From Planctomycetia bacterium (GTDB lineage Bacteria; Planctomycetota; Planctomycetia; Gemmatales; HRBIN36): a stretch of 64,000 bases of DNA. A model generated the notes under the pieces. That model was given only the letters and a program-made list of their open reading frames with translations. It did no database searches and was not told the DNA's origin. Position 1 is the first letter of the stretch. Every line of letters starts with the position of its first letter. The stretch lies in assembly GCA_016795155.1 (NCBI GenBank), contig JAEUIE010000036.1, forward strand, positions 1-64,000, given 5' to 3'. This document shows, one piece after another, positions 26,652 through 37,178 of this stretch. A program made the position numbers and the translations under genes.

Positions 26652-27797
26652 ATGTCTTGCCGCCGAAAGGGATTTACCCTGATCGAACTGCTGGTAGTAG
26701 TTGCCATCATTCTCTTGCTGCTGGCATTACTCTTGCCTGCTGTGCAGCGAATTCGTGAAGCAGCCAATCGAATAACCTGTGCCAATAACCTGCGTACCAT
26801 CGGTCAGGCTATGGCATTGTACATTGCCTCCAATGGGCAGACGTTCCCCTCAGGTGGTGGCGATGATAACATGCAACGAACGCTGACGAACACCGGCTTG
26901 CCCGGCAAGCGCGTGGAACAGGACTGGGGATGGATGTACCAGCTTCTTCCTTATATAGAAAAAGATGATTTGTGGAAACTCCGCAAAGGGCCACCAACAC
27001 CTTCCTACATGAGTCCCTACGGTGTTGATAAACCAGCCGATGCACAGATTGCTTCCACGCCGATCGATGTATATTTCTGTCCCAGCCGTCGTGGTCCACA
27101 AGTCATCCAGACAGCAGATGCCGGCCGCCGGGCAATGAACGATTACGCTGGAAACATTGGTGCATTTTCACTGTATCTGGAAGGCGGTATCTATCACAAC
27201 TCCTGCGCTAACACGATGGGCTACGACGAAGGTAAACCCAAGAATCCATACCGCAATGGTGTCTTTATCAAGAGTCGTTTTTTCAAAGATGAACTTTCCA
27301 ATGCGATTGATCCAGCGATCCACGTTCGCGACATCAGCGATGGATTGGCCAATACGTTACTGGCTGCTGACAAACGCATGAATTCCAACTTCTACAACCA
27401 GCCACAGTTTGGCGACACGGTGGGATACTGTTCCGGTTTCATTGCTGATACATTACGATCGGGAGCCGAGGGACCCGCCAAGGATTTTGATATCGAGTAC
27501 GATGCAGCGAGTGATCGCTTTGGTTCATCACATCTCCACGGTATCAATGCGTTATTCTGCGATGGCTCGGTTCGTACCATCAGCTACAACATTCCCGACA
27601 ACAAACAGGTATGTCAGGTCTACCATAAGTTTTTGAAACTCTATCACAACATCAATCCATTGCCTGATGGTCCACCAGCACCAACAGTTCCCTGGACAGG
27701 TCCCTATCCACCGTTCGCTATTGAAATAACTCTGTTCCAGAGGTTATGCCATAGGAGCGATGGCGGTACGATTAACTTCAACCTGCTGGATGATTAA
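26652..27797 (+). CDS. DUF1559 protein with prepilin-type N-terminus
   Basis: A 381-residue paralogue of the DUF1559 protein at 10358. The cleavage motif is [19 protein letters not shown] with the conserved Glu, followed by [19 protein letters not shown]. The family-typical C-terminal motif is [15 protein letters not shown]. The start at 26652 has AGGAG six bases upstream. It is monocistronic, with a terminator directly after. Role as for other DUF1559 proteins: exported, pseudopilin-like anchor, function unproven. Confidence 0.92.
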   Translation: MSCRRKGFTLIELLVVVAIILLLLALLLPAVQRIREAANRITCANNLRTIGQAMALYIASNGQTFPSGGGDDNMQRTLTNTGLPGKRVEQDWGWMYQLLPYIEKDDLWKLRKGPPTPSYMSPYGVDKPADAQIASTPIDVYFCPSRRGPQVIQTADAGRRAMNDYAGNIGAFSLYLEGGIYHNSCANTMGYDEGKPKNPYRNGVFIKSRFFKDELSNAIDPAIHVRDISDGLANTLLAADKRMNSNFYNQPQFGDTVGYCSGFIADTLRSGAEGPAKDFDIEYDAASDRFGSSHLHGINALFCDGSVRTISYNIPDNKQVCQVYHKFLKLYHNINPLPDGPPAPTVPWTGPYPPFAIEITLFQRLCHRSDGGTINFNLLDD

Positions 27798-27823
27798 CCA
27801 GATTGTAAAGTCAGTTATGATGG

Positions 27824-27852
27824 AAACCGATGGTGATGAGCCATCGGTTTTT
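27824..27852 (+). terminator. Intrinsic terminator after the DUF1559 gene
   Basis: A 10-bp perfect stem (AAACCGATGG at 27824-27833 with CCATCGGTTT at 27841-27850), seven-base loop, and a T run that continues past the stem. It starts 27 bases after the stop codon. Confidence 0.85.
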
Positions 27853-28147
27853 CATTTATTAAGATAATGGTTACGTTTTTGCTGTCAGCCGAAAATTGGT
27901 GCCCAGCCAAGTTATTAAATTGCCTTGGTTATCCAGGTTATCTGTGCTGTCAAATTCTAATTCACTAACGATATTGACCTGTTGCAGCAAGATGGTAAAG
28001 CATGTGATTGTGAAGGTGCAAGCACCGAGTTTGGCTGAATCCAGACCGGTTGGTTGCCGATGCGAATAAAGCTGTGTGCATTCAGGACATCCCTTCTGCC
28101 TGAAATGTTAAAACTGGTAAAGAAGGGCGGTTAGGGAGTGTTGTACG
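27853..28147. other. Intergenic region upstream of the BBP7 gene
   Basis: Together with the preceding terminator this is a 350-bp gap without a gene. It must carry the promoter of the barrel gene, but I see no convincing -35/-10 pair, no repeat and no recognisable riboswitch. A ribosome-site-like AGGGAG lies at 28133-28138. Confidence 0.4.
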
Positions 28148-29467
28148 ATGGGTTGTGCGTCGCGTGATGGCCTGTCCGATGAGGATGGCTGTCCGGGCTC
28201 TGCAGTCCATGCTCCCTGGCTGGATAACGCCCCACTCGCTTCAGGATGCCGGTTCATGTCGGCCATGTGGGTCGTATTATTGCTGATTCTCTTTCAAGAT
28301 TCTGCCGTACCTGTTGTACGGGCAGATGATGCTCCGTTCCATCTCGGTATGGTGCCTGCCAGTTTCGCGCCGTCAGAAACATCAGATGTGGGTTTGCGTG
28401 AATGGATCGTACCAACTCCGTTCGACTGGTATGCCGAACTGAGCATGGTTTATTTTGATCGTACGATCAATGAAGCAAATTTCGGACAGCACCTGGGACC
28501 TGTTCAAATGTCCGGAGCAGGCAATTCTTTCTTTGATATAAACCCCCGCGACAACCGCCCCATTACCACGAATGATTTGAATATGGAACCCAAAGCTGGC
28601 TTGCGCTTCCTGGTGGGGCGCACCATTTGGGCTGATCCGTGTGATGATCGATGTTGTGTATCCAAGCCCAGCGAGGTGCCTGATCACCTTCGCAGCTTGA
28701 GTATTGAACTCGGCTATCTGGGCCTGCTTCAACAACAGCAGACAACTGCACGCTACGCTGCCCAGCCAGGCAGTGCCATCGCTTCGCAATTTATTAATAC
28801 CGGCGCCAGCGATATTTACAATCCTGTTGTCTGGCCGTTCGACTATGCCAATCTGAACACGCTGACCTATCGAAGCCGGTTTGATTCGGCTGAACTGAAT
28901 CTGCGTTACACTACATCAGCCGGGCGACGTATGCCTGTCGATGTATTGGCCGGCGTACGTTACATGAAGCTGCAGGAAAACCTCGATTACATGGCAGGTA
29001 ACACAGGGCAGCCACTGCCAGGCCTTGCTGGCGCATCTCCTTATGGCATGTACAGCACACGAACCGAGAATGACCTGATCGGCTTGCAGGTCGGTGGCGA
29101 TTTACGTTATCGGCTCACTTCAGGTTGGAGCCTGATGGGTCGCGGCCGTGGCGGCTTGATGGTGAATTCCGCATCGCAGCGCAGCAACATCTCGGGTGCT
29201 ATGATCGCTACTGCTTTGCCGCTGAATGAAAGCAGCGGAGCCAGTGGTGTTGGGTTTGCCAGCCTGTTTGAATTTGGCATTCACACCAACTATCAGCTGT
29301 CTTCCAACGTATCTTTGATGGTCGGTTATCAGGGTCTGTTCCTGAGCGATCTTTCCACAGCATCACGCCAATATATGTGGAACAACGAACTCACCAGTCG
29401 CCAGTTGGATCGTAACGGGAGCCTGTTTTTCTTTGGGCCTGCTGCAGGCATCGAATGGCGCTGGTAG
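28148..29467 (+). CDS. BBP7-family outer-membrane beta-barrel protein
   Basis: A 439-residue protein resembling the planctomycete BBP7 outer-membrane beta-barrel family. After a hydrophobic signal (VVLLLILFQDSAVPVVRADD) it has amphipathic strands with Tyr, Trp and Phe at regular spacing and ends in FGPAAGIEWRW, an aromatic C-terminus as in barrels. The annotated ATG (28148) has AGGGAG nine bases upstream but gives a 36-residue polar extension before the signal; the ATG at 28256 would start directly at the signal peptide. The cytochrome gene converges and ends four bases beyond. Confidence 0.8.
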   Translation: MGCASRDGLSDEDGCPGSAVHAPWLDNAPLASGCRFMSAMWVVLLLILFQDSAVPVVRADDAPFHLGMVPASFAPSETSDVGLREWIVPTPFDWYAELSMVYFDRTINEANFGQHLGPVQMSGAGNSFFDINPRDNRPITTNDLNMEPKAGLRFLVGRTIWADPCDDRCCVSKPSEVPDHLRSLSIELGYLGLLQQQQTTARYAAQPGSAIASQFINTGASDIYNPVVWPFDYANLNTLTYRSRFDSAELNLRYTTSAGRRMPVDVLAGVRYMKLQENLDYMAGNTGQPLPGLAGASPYGMYSTRTENDLIGLQVGGDLRYRLTSGWSLMGRGRGGLMVNSASQRSNISGAMIATALPLNESSGASGVGFASLFEFGIHTNYQLSSNVSLMVGYQGLFLSDLSTASRQYMWNNELTSRQLDRNGSLFFFGPAAGIEWRW

Positions 29468-29470
29468 CCG

Positions 29471-30865
29471 CTATAGCATCTTGAGATATTCAATCAGTGC
29501 TTTACGTTCTTCATCAGTGAGCTTATCACCGTAGGTATGCCCCTGATTGCCTCGGCCAGGCTGCGTGGTGTCGTATACTTTACGTTTTTCCAGTGGATGT
29601 GTTGAGGCATCAGGCTCCTTTTCAAGAAGTGTTATTTTCCAGCCAACGCGAACATGATCATAGTCGGCATCTTCAGTCTGGTAGCTGCGTGTAAAACGAT
29701 TGGGACGGGTTGGTGAATTCAACAGGTGCTCTAAAGTGGGTATACTGCCGTTGTGTAGATAGGGTGCTGTAGCCCAGATACCATCCAGAGGCGGAGCCAC
29801 GTAACCTCGACGGTTGCTGGTGGATAGCTTGTGGCCTTCCGTGTCGTATTCATCTGCGAACCAGGTTTTGTCATAATGTTCCTTGGCTTTATCACTGATG
29901 CCGAGAGCTCGCGTTGGATCAGTGCCGATGTCGTCCAGTTCAATGAGCTTGTTCGGATAGGTCCAGTTGTCTCCATACGTGCCGTGGCATTGTGAGCAGT
30001 TCGTGGTGAAGATGCGCTTACCCTGCGCTGCCAGAGAGGGATCAATTTTACCAGGGTAGGGCGGAGGCGTAATGGTTTTGAGGAACGCTTGAATGTCACG
30101 GAAAGCTGTTTCATTTGCTTTGATCATCGAAGGGAGGTAGAACGGGCTAAGGGTGAACTGCATCAGGGTGCGAACACTGCGAACATCGTGGCTGCCATTG
30201 TAATAGAGCCTGGTTTTCTTTTTGATGTGCCACCAGGGCGGTGTATCTTCACAGAGATCGGCACGCAGTTCCAGGTTGAGTGGTGAGGAACGCAAACTTA
30301 AATCGGGATTGCGAATGCTGAAGAGATAGACAGCCATAGCTCCGGCTTCGACGGTGCCACGTACCTGGGTAAATGGAAACAGTATGGGACGCAAGTCGTT
30401 TTTGTCAGAACGCAAGCCTGCGAGTTCGGTAAAGAGGCCTTCAATTTCGAGGGAACTGTTGCCCAACCCGATGTAACTCTTCCCCATGATGCTGCCACCA
30501 TGGCACAGCATGCAATCTGCAGTGATGCCCCGTGTCAGTCCCAGCATGGAAGTGCTTCGCAGACCCATCGGTAGGCCATCGTTCTCATAAGGTGCCGTGT
30601 GCAGGCCATAACGCTGGCGAAATGTATCATCGTACTGGTCTGGTTTGCTCGTTATATTCCAACGTTTCCATGCGTTGTCATAGGCTGAACGTGACCAGAT
30701 AGCCGGGACAAAAGCCTTGGTTGTCAGGAGTTCGTAGCCGCGCTTGGCGGAAGGTTCAGCCTTGGCCTTTGGTCCAGGCTCTTTGTCGGACGCAAACGCC
30801 GTGTTTGCCAGAAGTAGTAATGCAGCAACTGCCAGTTGGATTCGGCTTGGATAGATGCGAAACAA
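29471..30865 (-). CDS. Dihaem cytochrome c, peroxidase/RoxA-like
   Basis: A 464-residue secreted cytochrome with a signal peptide (LAVAALLLLANTAFA). Two haem c attachment sites are visible, CMLCH near residue 118 and CSQCH near residue 291, and the PYLHNGSIPTLEHLL segment is typical of the MauG/cytochrome-c-peroxidase and rubber-oxygenase-like group. It probably acts in the periplasm in peroxide reduction or oxidation of an organic substrate; I cannot choose between them. It diverges from trpE with 91 bp between. Confidence 0.85.
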   Translation of the reverse strand: MFRIYPSRIQLAVAALLLLANTAFASDKEPGPKAKAEPSAKRGYELLTTKAFVPAIWSRSAYDNAWKRWNITSKPDQYDDTFRQRYGLHTAPYENDGLPMGLRSTSMLGLTRGITADCMLCHGGSIMGKSYIGLGNSSLEIEGLFTELAGLRSDKNDLRPILFPFTQVRGTVEAGAMAVYLFSIRNPDLSLRSSPLNLELRADLCEDTPPWWHIKKKTRLYYNGSHDVRSVRTLMQFTLSPFYLPSMIKANETAFRDIQAFLKTITPPPYPGKIDPSLAAQGKRIFTTNCSQCHGTYGDNWTYPNKLIELDDIGTDPTRALGISDKAKEHYDKTWFADEYDTEGHKLSTSNRRGYVAPPLDGIWATAPYLHNGSIPTLEHLLNSPTRPNRFTRSYQTEDADYDHVRVGWKITLLEKEPDASTHPLEKRKVYDTTQPGRGNQGHTYGDKLTDEERKALIEYLKML

Positions 30866-30956
30866 GGAATCACCTTCTTCCAGCTTGTTGAACTGCCAGT
30901 AGACTCATGCTTGGTACAATTATTTCATCAGTTTATACGTTTTCAGGATAGTGCGG

Positions 30957-32450
30957 ATGCAGTATTTCCCCGACAGAAAATCTTTTGAGCGATTGGCCCA
31001 GGGTCAGACCATGGTGCCTGTCTACCGGCAACTCCTGGGTGATACGCTCACACCGGTGACAGCTTTCTACCTGATGCAAGGCGAAGAGCGTTCATTTTTA
31101 TTTGAAAGCGTGGTGGGCGGCGAAAAGATTGGCCGCTTCAGTTTTCTGGGGTCCGACCCGTTCATGACGATGGAGGCTTGGGGCAACAAGGTAGTAGTCA
31201 AGGAAGGAAACCAGGTTCTTTTCTCAGGGGACCATGCAGACCCTTTGAAATACCTGGAAGATATTTCAATGCGGTTTCGTGCTCCACGAGTGCCCGGTTT
31301 GCCTCGATTCACAGGCGGTGCAGTTGGCTATGCTGGCTACGATACCGTTCGCTACACCGAACATTTGCCCAACATGCCGAAGGATGACAGGGCCTTGCCT
31401 GATTTGTCGTTCGCCTGGTACGATCAGATGATCATTTTCGATCACATCAACAAGACGCTGGCAGCAGTGGCACATGCCCACATTTCACCCGATATCAGTC
31501 TGGAACTTTCGTACGAGCTGGCATGCAAAAAGGTAGATGCCCTGGTGCAGAGGTTGCAGCAGCCAGGATTGGTACTGCCTTTGGCTGATGTAGCAGCCCA
31601 GGGAATCGTCAGAAAAACGTGGGCGAGCAATTTCGCTCCTGGTGCTTTTGAATCCGCAGTAAAGCGTTGCCAGGAATACATCAAGGCGGGTGATGTGTTT
31701 CAAGTAGTGTTGAGTCAGCGTTTGCAGGCAGCAACCCGTGCCAATGCTTTTGACATCTATCGCACGCTGCGTGTTGTGAATCCCAGTCCGTTCATGTTTT
31801 ACCTGCAATGTGGAGAGGTAATCCTGGTGGGCAGTTCGCCGGAAATTCTTGTTCGTGTGGAAGATCAGACCGTGACGCTGCGACCCCTGGCTGGAACCCG
31901 TCGCAGGGGAGCAACCGATGCGGAAGATAAAGCCTTGGCTGAAGAACTGCTGTCTGATCCCAAGGAACGTGCAGAACATGTCATGCTGGTTGATCTGGGT
32001 CGGAATGACGTTGGCCGCGTGGCTGAGTTCGGCTCGGTAACCTTGCCTGAATTGCTCACGGTAGAACGTTACAGTCATGTGATGCATTTGAGCAGCACGG
32101 TACAGGGGAAACTGGACAGCAACCAGACACCACTGGCAGCACTTCGGGCTGCGCTACCTGCAGGTACACTTTCCGGAGCGCCAAAGGTGCGTGCCATGGA
32201 AATTATTGATGAACTGGAACCTTGTAAACGAGGGCCGTACGGCGGAGCAGTCGGGTATCTCGATTTCAGCGGAAATCTGGATACCTGCATCGCATTAAGA
32301 ACCATTGTCCTTCATCAAGATGTTGCCTATGTGCAGGCAGGAGCTGGCATCGTTTATGACAGTGTGCCTGCCGATGAATATCAGGAGACCATGAACAAAG
32401 CCATGGGCCTGCTCCGGGCAATTGAGATGGCTGAACAGAAAAAGGATTAA
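30957..32450 (+). CDS. trpE: Anthranilate synthase component I
   Basis: A 497-residue chorismate-utilising enzyme that makes anthranilate in tryptophan synthesis. It has the N-terminal feedback domain (MQGEERSFLFESVVGG, carrying the LLES-like motif) and the conserved chorismate-binding core (VLSQRL, SPEILVR, LAGTRRRG, VDLGRNDVGRV, SGAPKVRAMEII, QAGAGIVYDS). ATG 30957 is preferred to GTG 30951 because AGG is nine bases upstream. No trpG or other trp gene is adjacent, so the glutamine amidotransferase subunit must be encoded elsewhere. p-Aminobenzoate synthase is a less likely alternative. Confidence 0.93.
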   Translation: MQYFPDRKSFERLAQGQTMVPVYRQLLGDTLTPVTAFYLMQGEERSFLFESVVGGEKIGRFSFLGSDPFMTMEAWGNKVVVKEGNQVLFSGDHADPLKYLEDISMRFRAPRVPGLPRFTGGAVGYAGYDTVRYTEHLPNMPKDDRALPDLSFAWYDQMIIFDHINKTLAAVAHAHISPDISLELSYELACKKVDALVQRLQQPGLVLPLADVAAQGIVRKTWASNFAPGAFESAVKRCQEYIKAGDVFQVVLSQRLQAATRANAFDIYRTLRVVNPSPFMFYLQCGEVILVGSSPEILVRVEDQTVTLRPLAGTRRRGATDAEDKALAEELLSDPKERAEHVMLVDLGRNDVGRVAEFGSVTLPELLTVERYSHVMHLSSTVQGKLDSNQTPLAALRAALPAGTLSGAPKVRAMEIIDELEPCKRGPYGGAVGYLDFSGNLDTCIALRTIVLHQDVAYVQAGAGIVYDSVPADEYQETMNKAMGLLRAIEMAEQKKD

Positions 32451-32461
32451 TGCCAGTTCGC

Positions 32462-33076
32462 TTAATCGTCTACCTTGTGTTCCTCGTGTGCGTGCTTTTC
32501 GATTTCAGGCGGGTGCAACTGGTGGATGAGCCGTTTGTAAACAAAGCGGCCTGCACTGAAAATGATGAATGCCAGAAATGCAGAAGCGTACACCCTGCCC
32601 CATCGCCAATCCTGAAAAGTTTCGCCCATGAAGCCACTCATATAGGGACGACCAGTCCAGATGATCACCAGACAGGCGATGCAGCCAAGAATCACCAGAA
32701 AGCACAAAAAAGTTGGCAGGTGCCAAAGGGTATAATCAACACCAGTTTGAGGATGCACTACTCGCGTGCCGTGCCGTTCACGAGTCTGCATGTTGTACCC
32801 GCAATTCAGGCAGACAATCTGTCCATCTTCCATATCAACCGCGCAAAAGGCACACCGAAGCTGGTCGTCGGGTCGTTCAATGCCGTAAGCCTGGGCCGGT
32901 GCCCATTCATCGTTGGAACCTGCCGCTGATTTCACGGGTGCAGTTTGCGGTACAGGTTTCTTAACCGTCAGGGTCGCTTCACAGCCCCGGCAACGGATAC
33001 GTTTACCAGCCAGGACTTCAGGCACCTGCATGACTTTTTTACATTGGCCACAGGTTAAGGTGATAGTTCCTGCCAT
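32462..33076 (-). CDS. Membrane protein with two zinc ribbons
   Basis: A 204-residue protein. The N-terminus has a four-cysteine knuckle (CGQC at about residue 9 and CRGC at about residue 29); a second knuckle follows (CAFC near 75, CLNC near 89). Two transmembrane helices come next (FLCFLVILGCIACLVIIW and VYASAFLAFIIFSAGRFVY). The cytosolic tail is His-rich (EKHAHEEHKVDD) and may bind metal. This architecture recurs in planctomycete hypothetical proteins; function unknown. It converges with trpE, 11 bp apart, and diverges from the glycosyltransferase gene. Confidence 0.8.
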   Translation of the reverse strand: MAGTITLTCGQCKKVMQVPEVLAGKRIRCRGCEATLTVKKPVPQTAPVKSAAGSNDEWAPAQAYGIERPDDQLRCAFCAVDMEDGQIVCLNCGYNMQTRERHGTRVVHPQTGVDYTLWHLPTFLCFLVILGCIACLVIIWTGRPYMSGFMGETFQDWRWGRVYASAFLAFIIFSAGRFVYKRLIHQLHPPEIEKHAHEEHKVDD

Positions 33077-33201
33077 GTGTCTCTTCGCAATGGTGAAATT
33101 ATGGTATAGTGAAACAGGGAATATGAATGATACAACATAGCCGACACAACAGCTAATATCATTCTATCGATCAGACACATTAAACCTCAATATGCTACTC
33201 A

Positions 33202-33948
33202 ATGATAATGAATAATACCAAGCCTGACGGGTTGCTGATCAGTATTGCTACGTATAACGAGCGGGAAAATCTGGAAACGCTGCTGGCAGGAATCTGGAAC
33301 CATGTTCCACATGCAAATGTCTTAATCGTTGATGATCATTCACCAGATGGTACAGGTGAATTGGCGGACAAACTGGCTCGTTCCGAATCACGACTGAAAG
33401 TGAAACATCGCACTGGCAAGCTGGGCCTGGGTTCAGCCATCCTGGCTGGTATGCAATATGCAGTTGATAATGGCTATGAACGATTTGTCAGCATGGATGC
33501 CGATTTAAGTCATGATCCGAAGTATCTGCCAGCTTTAACAACACTGCCTGCTGGTTGTGATGTCATGATTGGTTCACGTTACATCCCCGGCGGCGGAGTA
33601 GAGAATTGGCCCATGCAGCGTTGGGTTATCAGCCGTTCGGTCAATGTGCTGACCCGGGTGTTGTTGAGCATTCCTGCCCGTGATGCCAGTGGCGGATTTC
33701 GCTGCTATCGCACAGCCTTGCTGCGAAAGATAAATTTGAATGGCATGTGGTCGAAAGGCTATTCCTTCCAGGAAGAGATGTTGTTTCGCTGCATTCATGC
33801 CGGCGGGCGAGTCAAGGAGACACCTATCGTCTTTGCAGATCGCCGAGTCGGAGCTTCGAAAGCCAATGTGAAAGAAATGGCACGCTCGTTGGGTGTACTC
33901 TTTCAGTTGAGTGCAGCGGCTAACCTGACACCAGACCTGTTGCGTTAA
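33202..33948 (+). CDS. Polyprenyl-phosphate mannose/glycosyl transferase (DPM1-like, GT2)
   Basis: A 248-residue GT-A glycosyltransferase of the dolichol-phosphate-mannose-synthase family. Signatures: SIATYNERENLETLL, the VDDHSPDGTGE loop, SMDADLSHDP containing the metal-binding DxD, and RYIPGGGVENW. The protein lacks the C-terminal transmembrane segments of the longer relatives, so it would be a peripheral enzyme that loads a sugar on a polyprenyl phosphate for later transfer. Sugar specificity is inferred from the family. Two starts are possible (33202 and 33208). Confidence 0.88.
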   Translation: MIMNNTKPDGLLISIATYNERENLETLLAGIWNHVPHANVLIVDDHSPDGTGELADKLARSESRLKVKHRTGKLGLGSAILAGMQYAVDNGYERFVSMDADLSHDPKYLPALTTLPAGCDVMIGSRYIPGGGVENWPMQRWVISRSVNVLTRVLLSIPARDASGGFRCYRTALLRKINLNGMWSKGYSFQEEMLFRCIHAGGRVKETPIVFADRRVGASKANVKEMARSLGVLFQLSAAANLTPDLLR

Positions 33949-33952
33949 CGGA

Positions 33953-34876
33953 TCAATCCTTCCATAAACTTGCAGACTCTTTTCTTTTGCGTGGTGAACG
34001 CTTTCTTGCAGTGTGTGGAGTAGCAGGGGCGCTCATGGTGGGTTCCGGTGCGCCTTCGAGTGGGCTTCCAGGTTTAGCCAGCGATAAACGCTTAATTCCC
34101 TGTTTGACATACTCAGGCGAGATTTCAAACCCGATATATCGTCGCTTGAGTTTTTTGGCAACGGCCAGCGTGGTGGCACTTCCTGAGAATGGATCGAGGA
34201 CTACCTCGTTCTCTTCTGAACAGAGTCGGATGATTCGTCCCAGCAATTGTTCAGGCATCTGGCAGCCATGAAATCCTGCACGTTCGGTAAATGTCCCGGC
34301 AACTCGCGGGAAATAACAGGTATCTTCCAGAGGTGTAAAGCAGTCCTGTAAATCCTGTGGCCTGAGTATCCACGTATCATCGGGTAATCTGCCCTGCGGA
34401 TTCGCACGGGCATCGTTGTAGACCAGTTGCCTGGCAGAAGGTACACGGTTTTCCAGTGCGTCTGCACGAAAGGTAAATGACTTGGGATCCTTCACCAGGT
34501 GAAACAGATGTGCATGGGAGCGGCTGAATTTGTTCTTACAGTTGACGCCAAACGTGTAGTACCAGATCACCCAGCTTCGACAATGAAAACCGATTTTCTG
34601 GCTCAGAATTTTCAATTCAGCGGCATACTCGTCACCAATGGCCAGCCAGAACGTTCCCGTTGGCTTGAGAACTCGATGAACATTGCTGATCCATTGCCGT
34701 GACCAATTCAGGTACTCGTCATCTTCCTGCTGATCGTGGTAAATATCGTAATCATAACCAATGTTAAAGGGTGGATCGGCGAAGACCAGATCTACGCTGC
34801 CGGCCTGCAATTTCTGCATGCCTTCGATGCAATCGAGTTGATGAATCGTGTTCCATTCCAAAGTTGATGCGGGCAT
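33953..34876 (-). CDS. DNA adenine/cytosine-N4 methyltransferase, beta-type
   Basis: A 307-residue DNA methylase (PF01555 type). Catalytic motif IV is [11 protein letters not shown] near residue 34, and the SAM-binding motif follows later as [14 protein letters not shown] (about 225), an order typical of beta-class enzymes. The last 40 residues are a Pro/Ser/Lys/Arg-rich tail ([11 protein letters not shown]). No restriction endonuclease is adjacent, so it looks like an orphan methylase for gene control or host tagging. It converges with the glycosyltransferase gene (four bp gap) and diverges from queC. Confidence 0.88.
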   Translation of the reverse strand: MPASTLEWNTIHQLDCIEGMQKLQAGSVDLVFADPPFNIGYDYDIYHDQQEDDEYLNWSRQWISNVHRVLKPTGTFWLAIGDEYAAELKILSQKIGFHCRSWVIWYYTFGVNCKNKFSRSHAHLFHLVKDPKSFTFRADALENRVPSARQLVYNDARANPQGRLPDDTWILRPQDLQDCFTPLEDTCYFPRVAGTFTERAGFHGCQMPEQLLGRIIRLCSEENEVVLDPFSGSATTLAVAKKLKRRYIGFEISPEYVKQGIKRLSLAKPGSPLEGAPEPTMSAPATPHTARKRSPRKRKESASLWKD

Positions 34877-34982
34877 ACAGGCTCATCCATGACGATGGTG
34901 ATTTCTGCATTCTATAAAACGCGGCATGCGTTGATTCTCCTGCATAAGATACCACCAATGTAAACTGAGGAACAGAAAATCC

Positions 34983-35678
34983 ATGTCAAAACCTGCGGTG
35001 GTCTTATTGAGTGGCGGACTGGATAGCGCCACGGTGCTGGCGATTGCCAAAAGCCAGGGTTATGTATGCCATGCCATCAGTTTTGATTATGGGCAAAGAC
35101 ACCGTGTGGAACTGCAGGCTGCCAGCCGTATTGCACAATCTTTGAAGGTGGCCAGTCATCGCATCATTGAAGTCAATATGCGGGCCATTGGTGGCTCGGC
35201 ATTAACGGATGATATCGCAGTGCCAGTTGACCGCGATGATGCAGCCATGTCGCATTCTATCCCGATCACCTATGTACCAGCACGAAACACCATCTTTCTG
35301 TCGCTGGCACTTGGCCTGGCAGAAGTAGTTATTGCGTTTGATATCTTTGTTGGGGTCAATGCTGTCGATTACAGTGGCTACCCCGATTGCCGTCAGGAAT
35401 ACCTGAATGCTTTTCAGCATCTGGCGAATCTGGCAACCAAGGCAGGCGTCGAAAATCGTGGACGATTCCAGATTCATGCACCGCTGGTCAAGATGTCGAA
35501 AGCTGACATCATCAGAACCGGAACTGAACTGAAGTTGGATTACCGAGTCACTATTAGTTGCTACCAGGCCGATGAATACGGCCTGGCATGTGGTCACTGT
35601 GACAGTTGCCAGCTTCGGCGCAAAGGATTTGAGGAAGCTGGCTTGCCTGATGCTACTCGATATCGGGATCAAGCTTAG
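34983..35678 (+). CDS. queC: 7-cyano-7-deazaguanine synthase QueC
   Basis: A 231-residue PP-loop ATPase that converts 7-carboxy-7-deazaguanine to preQ0 in the queuosine pathway. The ATP motif is LSGGLDSAT at the N-terminus, and four zinc-ligand cysteines near the C-terminus lie in [17 protein letters not shown]. Length is normal. Other queuosine genes are absent from this window. The last 26 bases overlap the convergent sugar dehydrogenase gene. Confidence 0.96.
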   Translation: MSKPAVVLLSGGLDSATVLAIAKSQGYVCHAISFDYGQRHRVELQAASRIAQSLKVASHRIIEVNMRAIGGSALTDDIAVPVDRDDAAMSHSIPITYVPARNTIFLSLALGLAEVVIAFDIFVGVNAVDYSGYPDCRQEYLNAFQHLANLATKAGVENRGRFQIHAPLVKMSKADIIRTGTELKLDYRVTISCYQADEYGLACGHCDSCQLRRKGFEEAGLPDATRYRDQA

Positions 35679-37035
35679 GTATCCATCGTCGATAGAGGAC
35701 AATACCAAGTACCAGCACTGTAATGCCAATCATAATCCAGACATGCGGTTCGGGCACAGCAATCAGGCGAAGAACCGTGCCGGTGCCCAGGTTCATGAAA
35801 TACATGGCTCCATCCGGACCACGCTGGATATCGGTGATGACGCTGAAACCTGTTCCGAACACAAATTGATTTACTTCTGTAGCGTTATCAGCGACCAGAT
35901 CGCTGACTCCTGTCAAACCAGTAAGATCAAAAGCAGATCGTAGAGGATCCAATCGGAAACGATAAATTCGGCCTGTGTTGTTGTCTCCCACCAGCACCAT
36001 GTTATCGTAGGGCGTTCCCCACTGTGATCCATGAAGAAAAGTCAGCGAGGTAATCCCGACGGGGGACAGCCAGGAGAATTGAGGATCAACATAATTGTCA
36101 GCATTGGTAACATCGTTGCCTGGCCCGGGCGGATCACGCAGGTTGATTAAGTTTGGCAGTTCTGAAGCGGTGCGGCTGCCAGGCCCCATGATGCGGTTCC
36201 ATCCGCCATTCATGCCAACAGTTAGCCGGTTGATTTCGTCGTATTGTGAAGGGCCATTGTCGGTGAACCAAATACTGCCATTGGCTGGATCAACGGTCAA
36301 ACCGAAACTGTTGCGGACACCATAAGCTACCCAGGGATGAAAACCGGTGTTGGCGTTGGCTGGTGCATTGTTACGAAAAGGATTGGTGGCAAAGGGATCG
36401 CCAGTAAGATTGCCACTGCTATCAACCAGAATGGTGTTGTACCGAAAAATACCACCCGCCTGAGATGAGGTATTGCCAACGCCTCGGTTTTGTTCCGCAC
36501 GGCTGCGATTTAGATCGCCGGTGGTGCCATAGAGAAAACCATCCTGGCCGAACTTCATCGGGCCGCCATTGTGATTCGGGCCGTTCGCTTGTGTTCCATC
36601 AGACGGGAATGACATCAACGGCACTTCATTGGTGAAAGATGTTCCATTCCAGGTAAAGCGGGAGACACGGTTTTCGCTCCAATCGCCTGAAGCCTGTCGG
36701 CTGTACTGGATGTAGCCATAAGGCCGCCCGCTGTTGAATTGTGGATCAAGCGTTATGCCGATGATGCCCCGCTCACTGCTGGAGTTGACCGGCAAGGTAA
36801 GTACGGTGGAGGTGACTCCTGATTGCCAGCGTCGAACCAGCCCGCTCGCTTTTTCAATGACAAAGAAGTCACTGGGGCTGTTGCCGAGAAACGCCATTCC
36901 CGTAGGCTGCGAGAAACCGGTAGCGAAAGTTTGAATATTGATATTCGGATCAGTTACCGATTGAGCCAGCAGCGATAACGGGAAGAGGAACAGGCTAGCC
37001 GCCAGCAGGAAACGCTGGCAACGGGATATGTACAT
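35653..37035 (-). CDS. PQQ-dependent sugar dehydrogenase-like protein with C-terminal anchor
   Basis: A 460-residue exported protein of the glucose/sorbosone dehydrogenase (GSDH) beta-propeller family. After a signal peptide ([17 protein letters not shown]) it shows [15 protein letters not shown] and [17 protein letters not shown], both typical of the propeller. The C-terminus ([25 protein letters not shown]) is a PEP-CTERM-type sorting tail, so it should be processed by an exosortase that is not in this window. The start has GGGGA upstream (near 37040). PQQ use is inferred. Confidence 0.88.
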   Translation of the reverse strand: MYISRCQRFLLAASLFLFPLSLLAQSVTDPNINIQTFATGFSQPTGMAFLGNSPSDFFVIEKASGLVRRWQSGVTSTVLTLPVNSSSERGIIGITLDPQFNSGRPYGYIQYSRQASGDWSENRVSRFTWNGTSFTNEVPLMSFPSDGTQANGPNHNGGPMKFGQDGFLYGTTGDLNRSRAEQNRGVGNTSSQAGGIFRYNTILVDSSGNLTGDPFATNPFRNNAPANANTGFHPWVAYGVRNSFGLTVDPANGSIWFTDNGPSQYDEINRLTVGMNGGWNRIMGPGSRTASELPNLINLRDPPGPGNDVTNADNYVDPQFSWLSPVGITSLTFLHGSQWGTPYDNMVLVGDNNTGRIYRFRLDPLRSAFDLTGLTGVSDLVADNATEVNQFVFGTGFSVITDIQRGPDGAMYFMNLGTGTVLRLIAVPEPHVWIMIGITVLVLGIVLYRRWIPKLDPDIE

Positions 37036-37149
37036 GATGTCCCCGTCTTTCCAATCAACGAGGTGGGCGCTGGCAAAGCAAATTGATGTTTCTAGGATAT
37101 GTCAGCGATGATGGCATATCAAATGAAAAAGGGGTCCAACCAAGCAGCA

Positions 37150-37178
37150 AAGGCCGAGTTGCATAGCAACTCGGCCTT
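37150..37178 (-). terminator. Perfect hairpin, probable terminator
   Basis: Arms of 13 bases (AAGGCCGAGTTGC and its complement) around a three-base loop. On the minus strand it is followed by a TTTGCTGC tract, so termination would be modest. It could end the candidate RNA or read-through from the helicase gene. Confidence 0.6.

Noticed and set aside
31485-32087. 200-codon minus-strand frame opposite trpE
   Set aside because: Antisense to the core of trpE; no ribosome site and no domain.
33953-34876. Restriction-modification system
   Set aside because: Only the methyltransferase is present; neighbours are a glycosyltransferase and queC.
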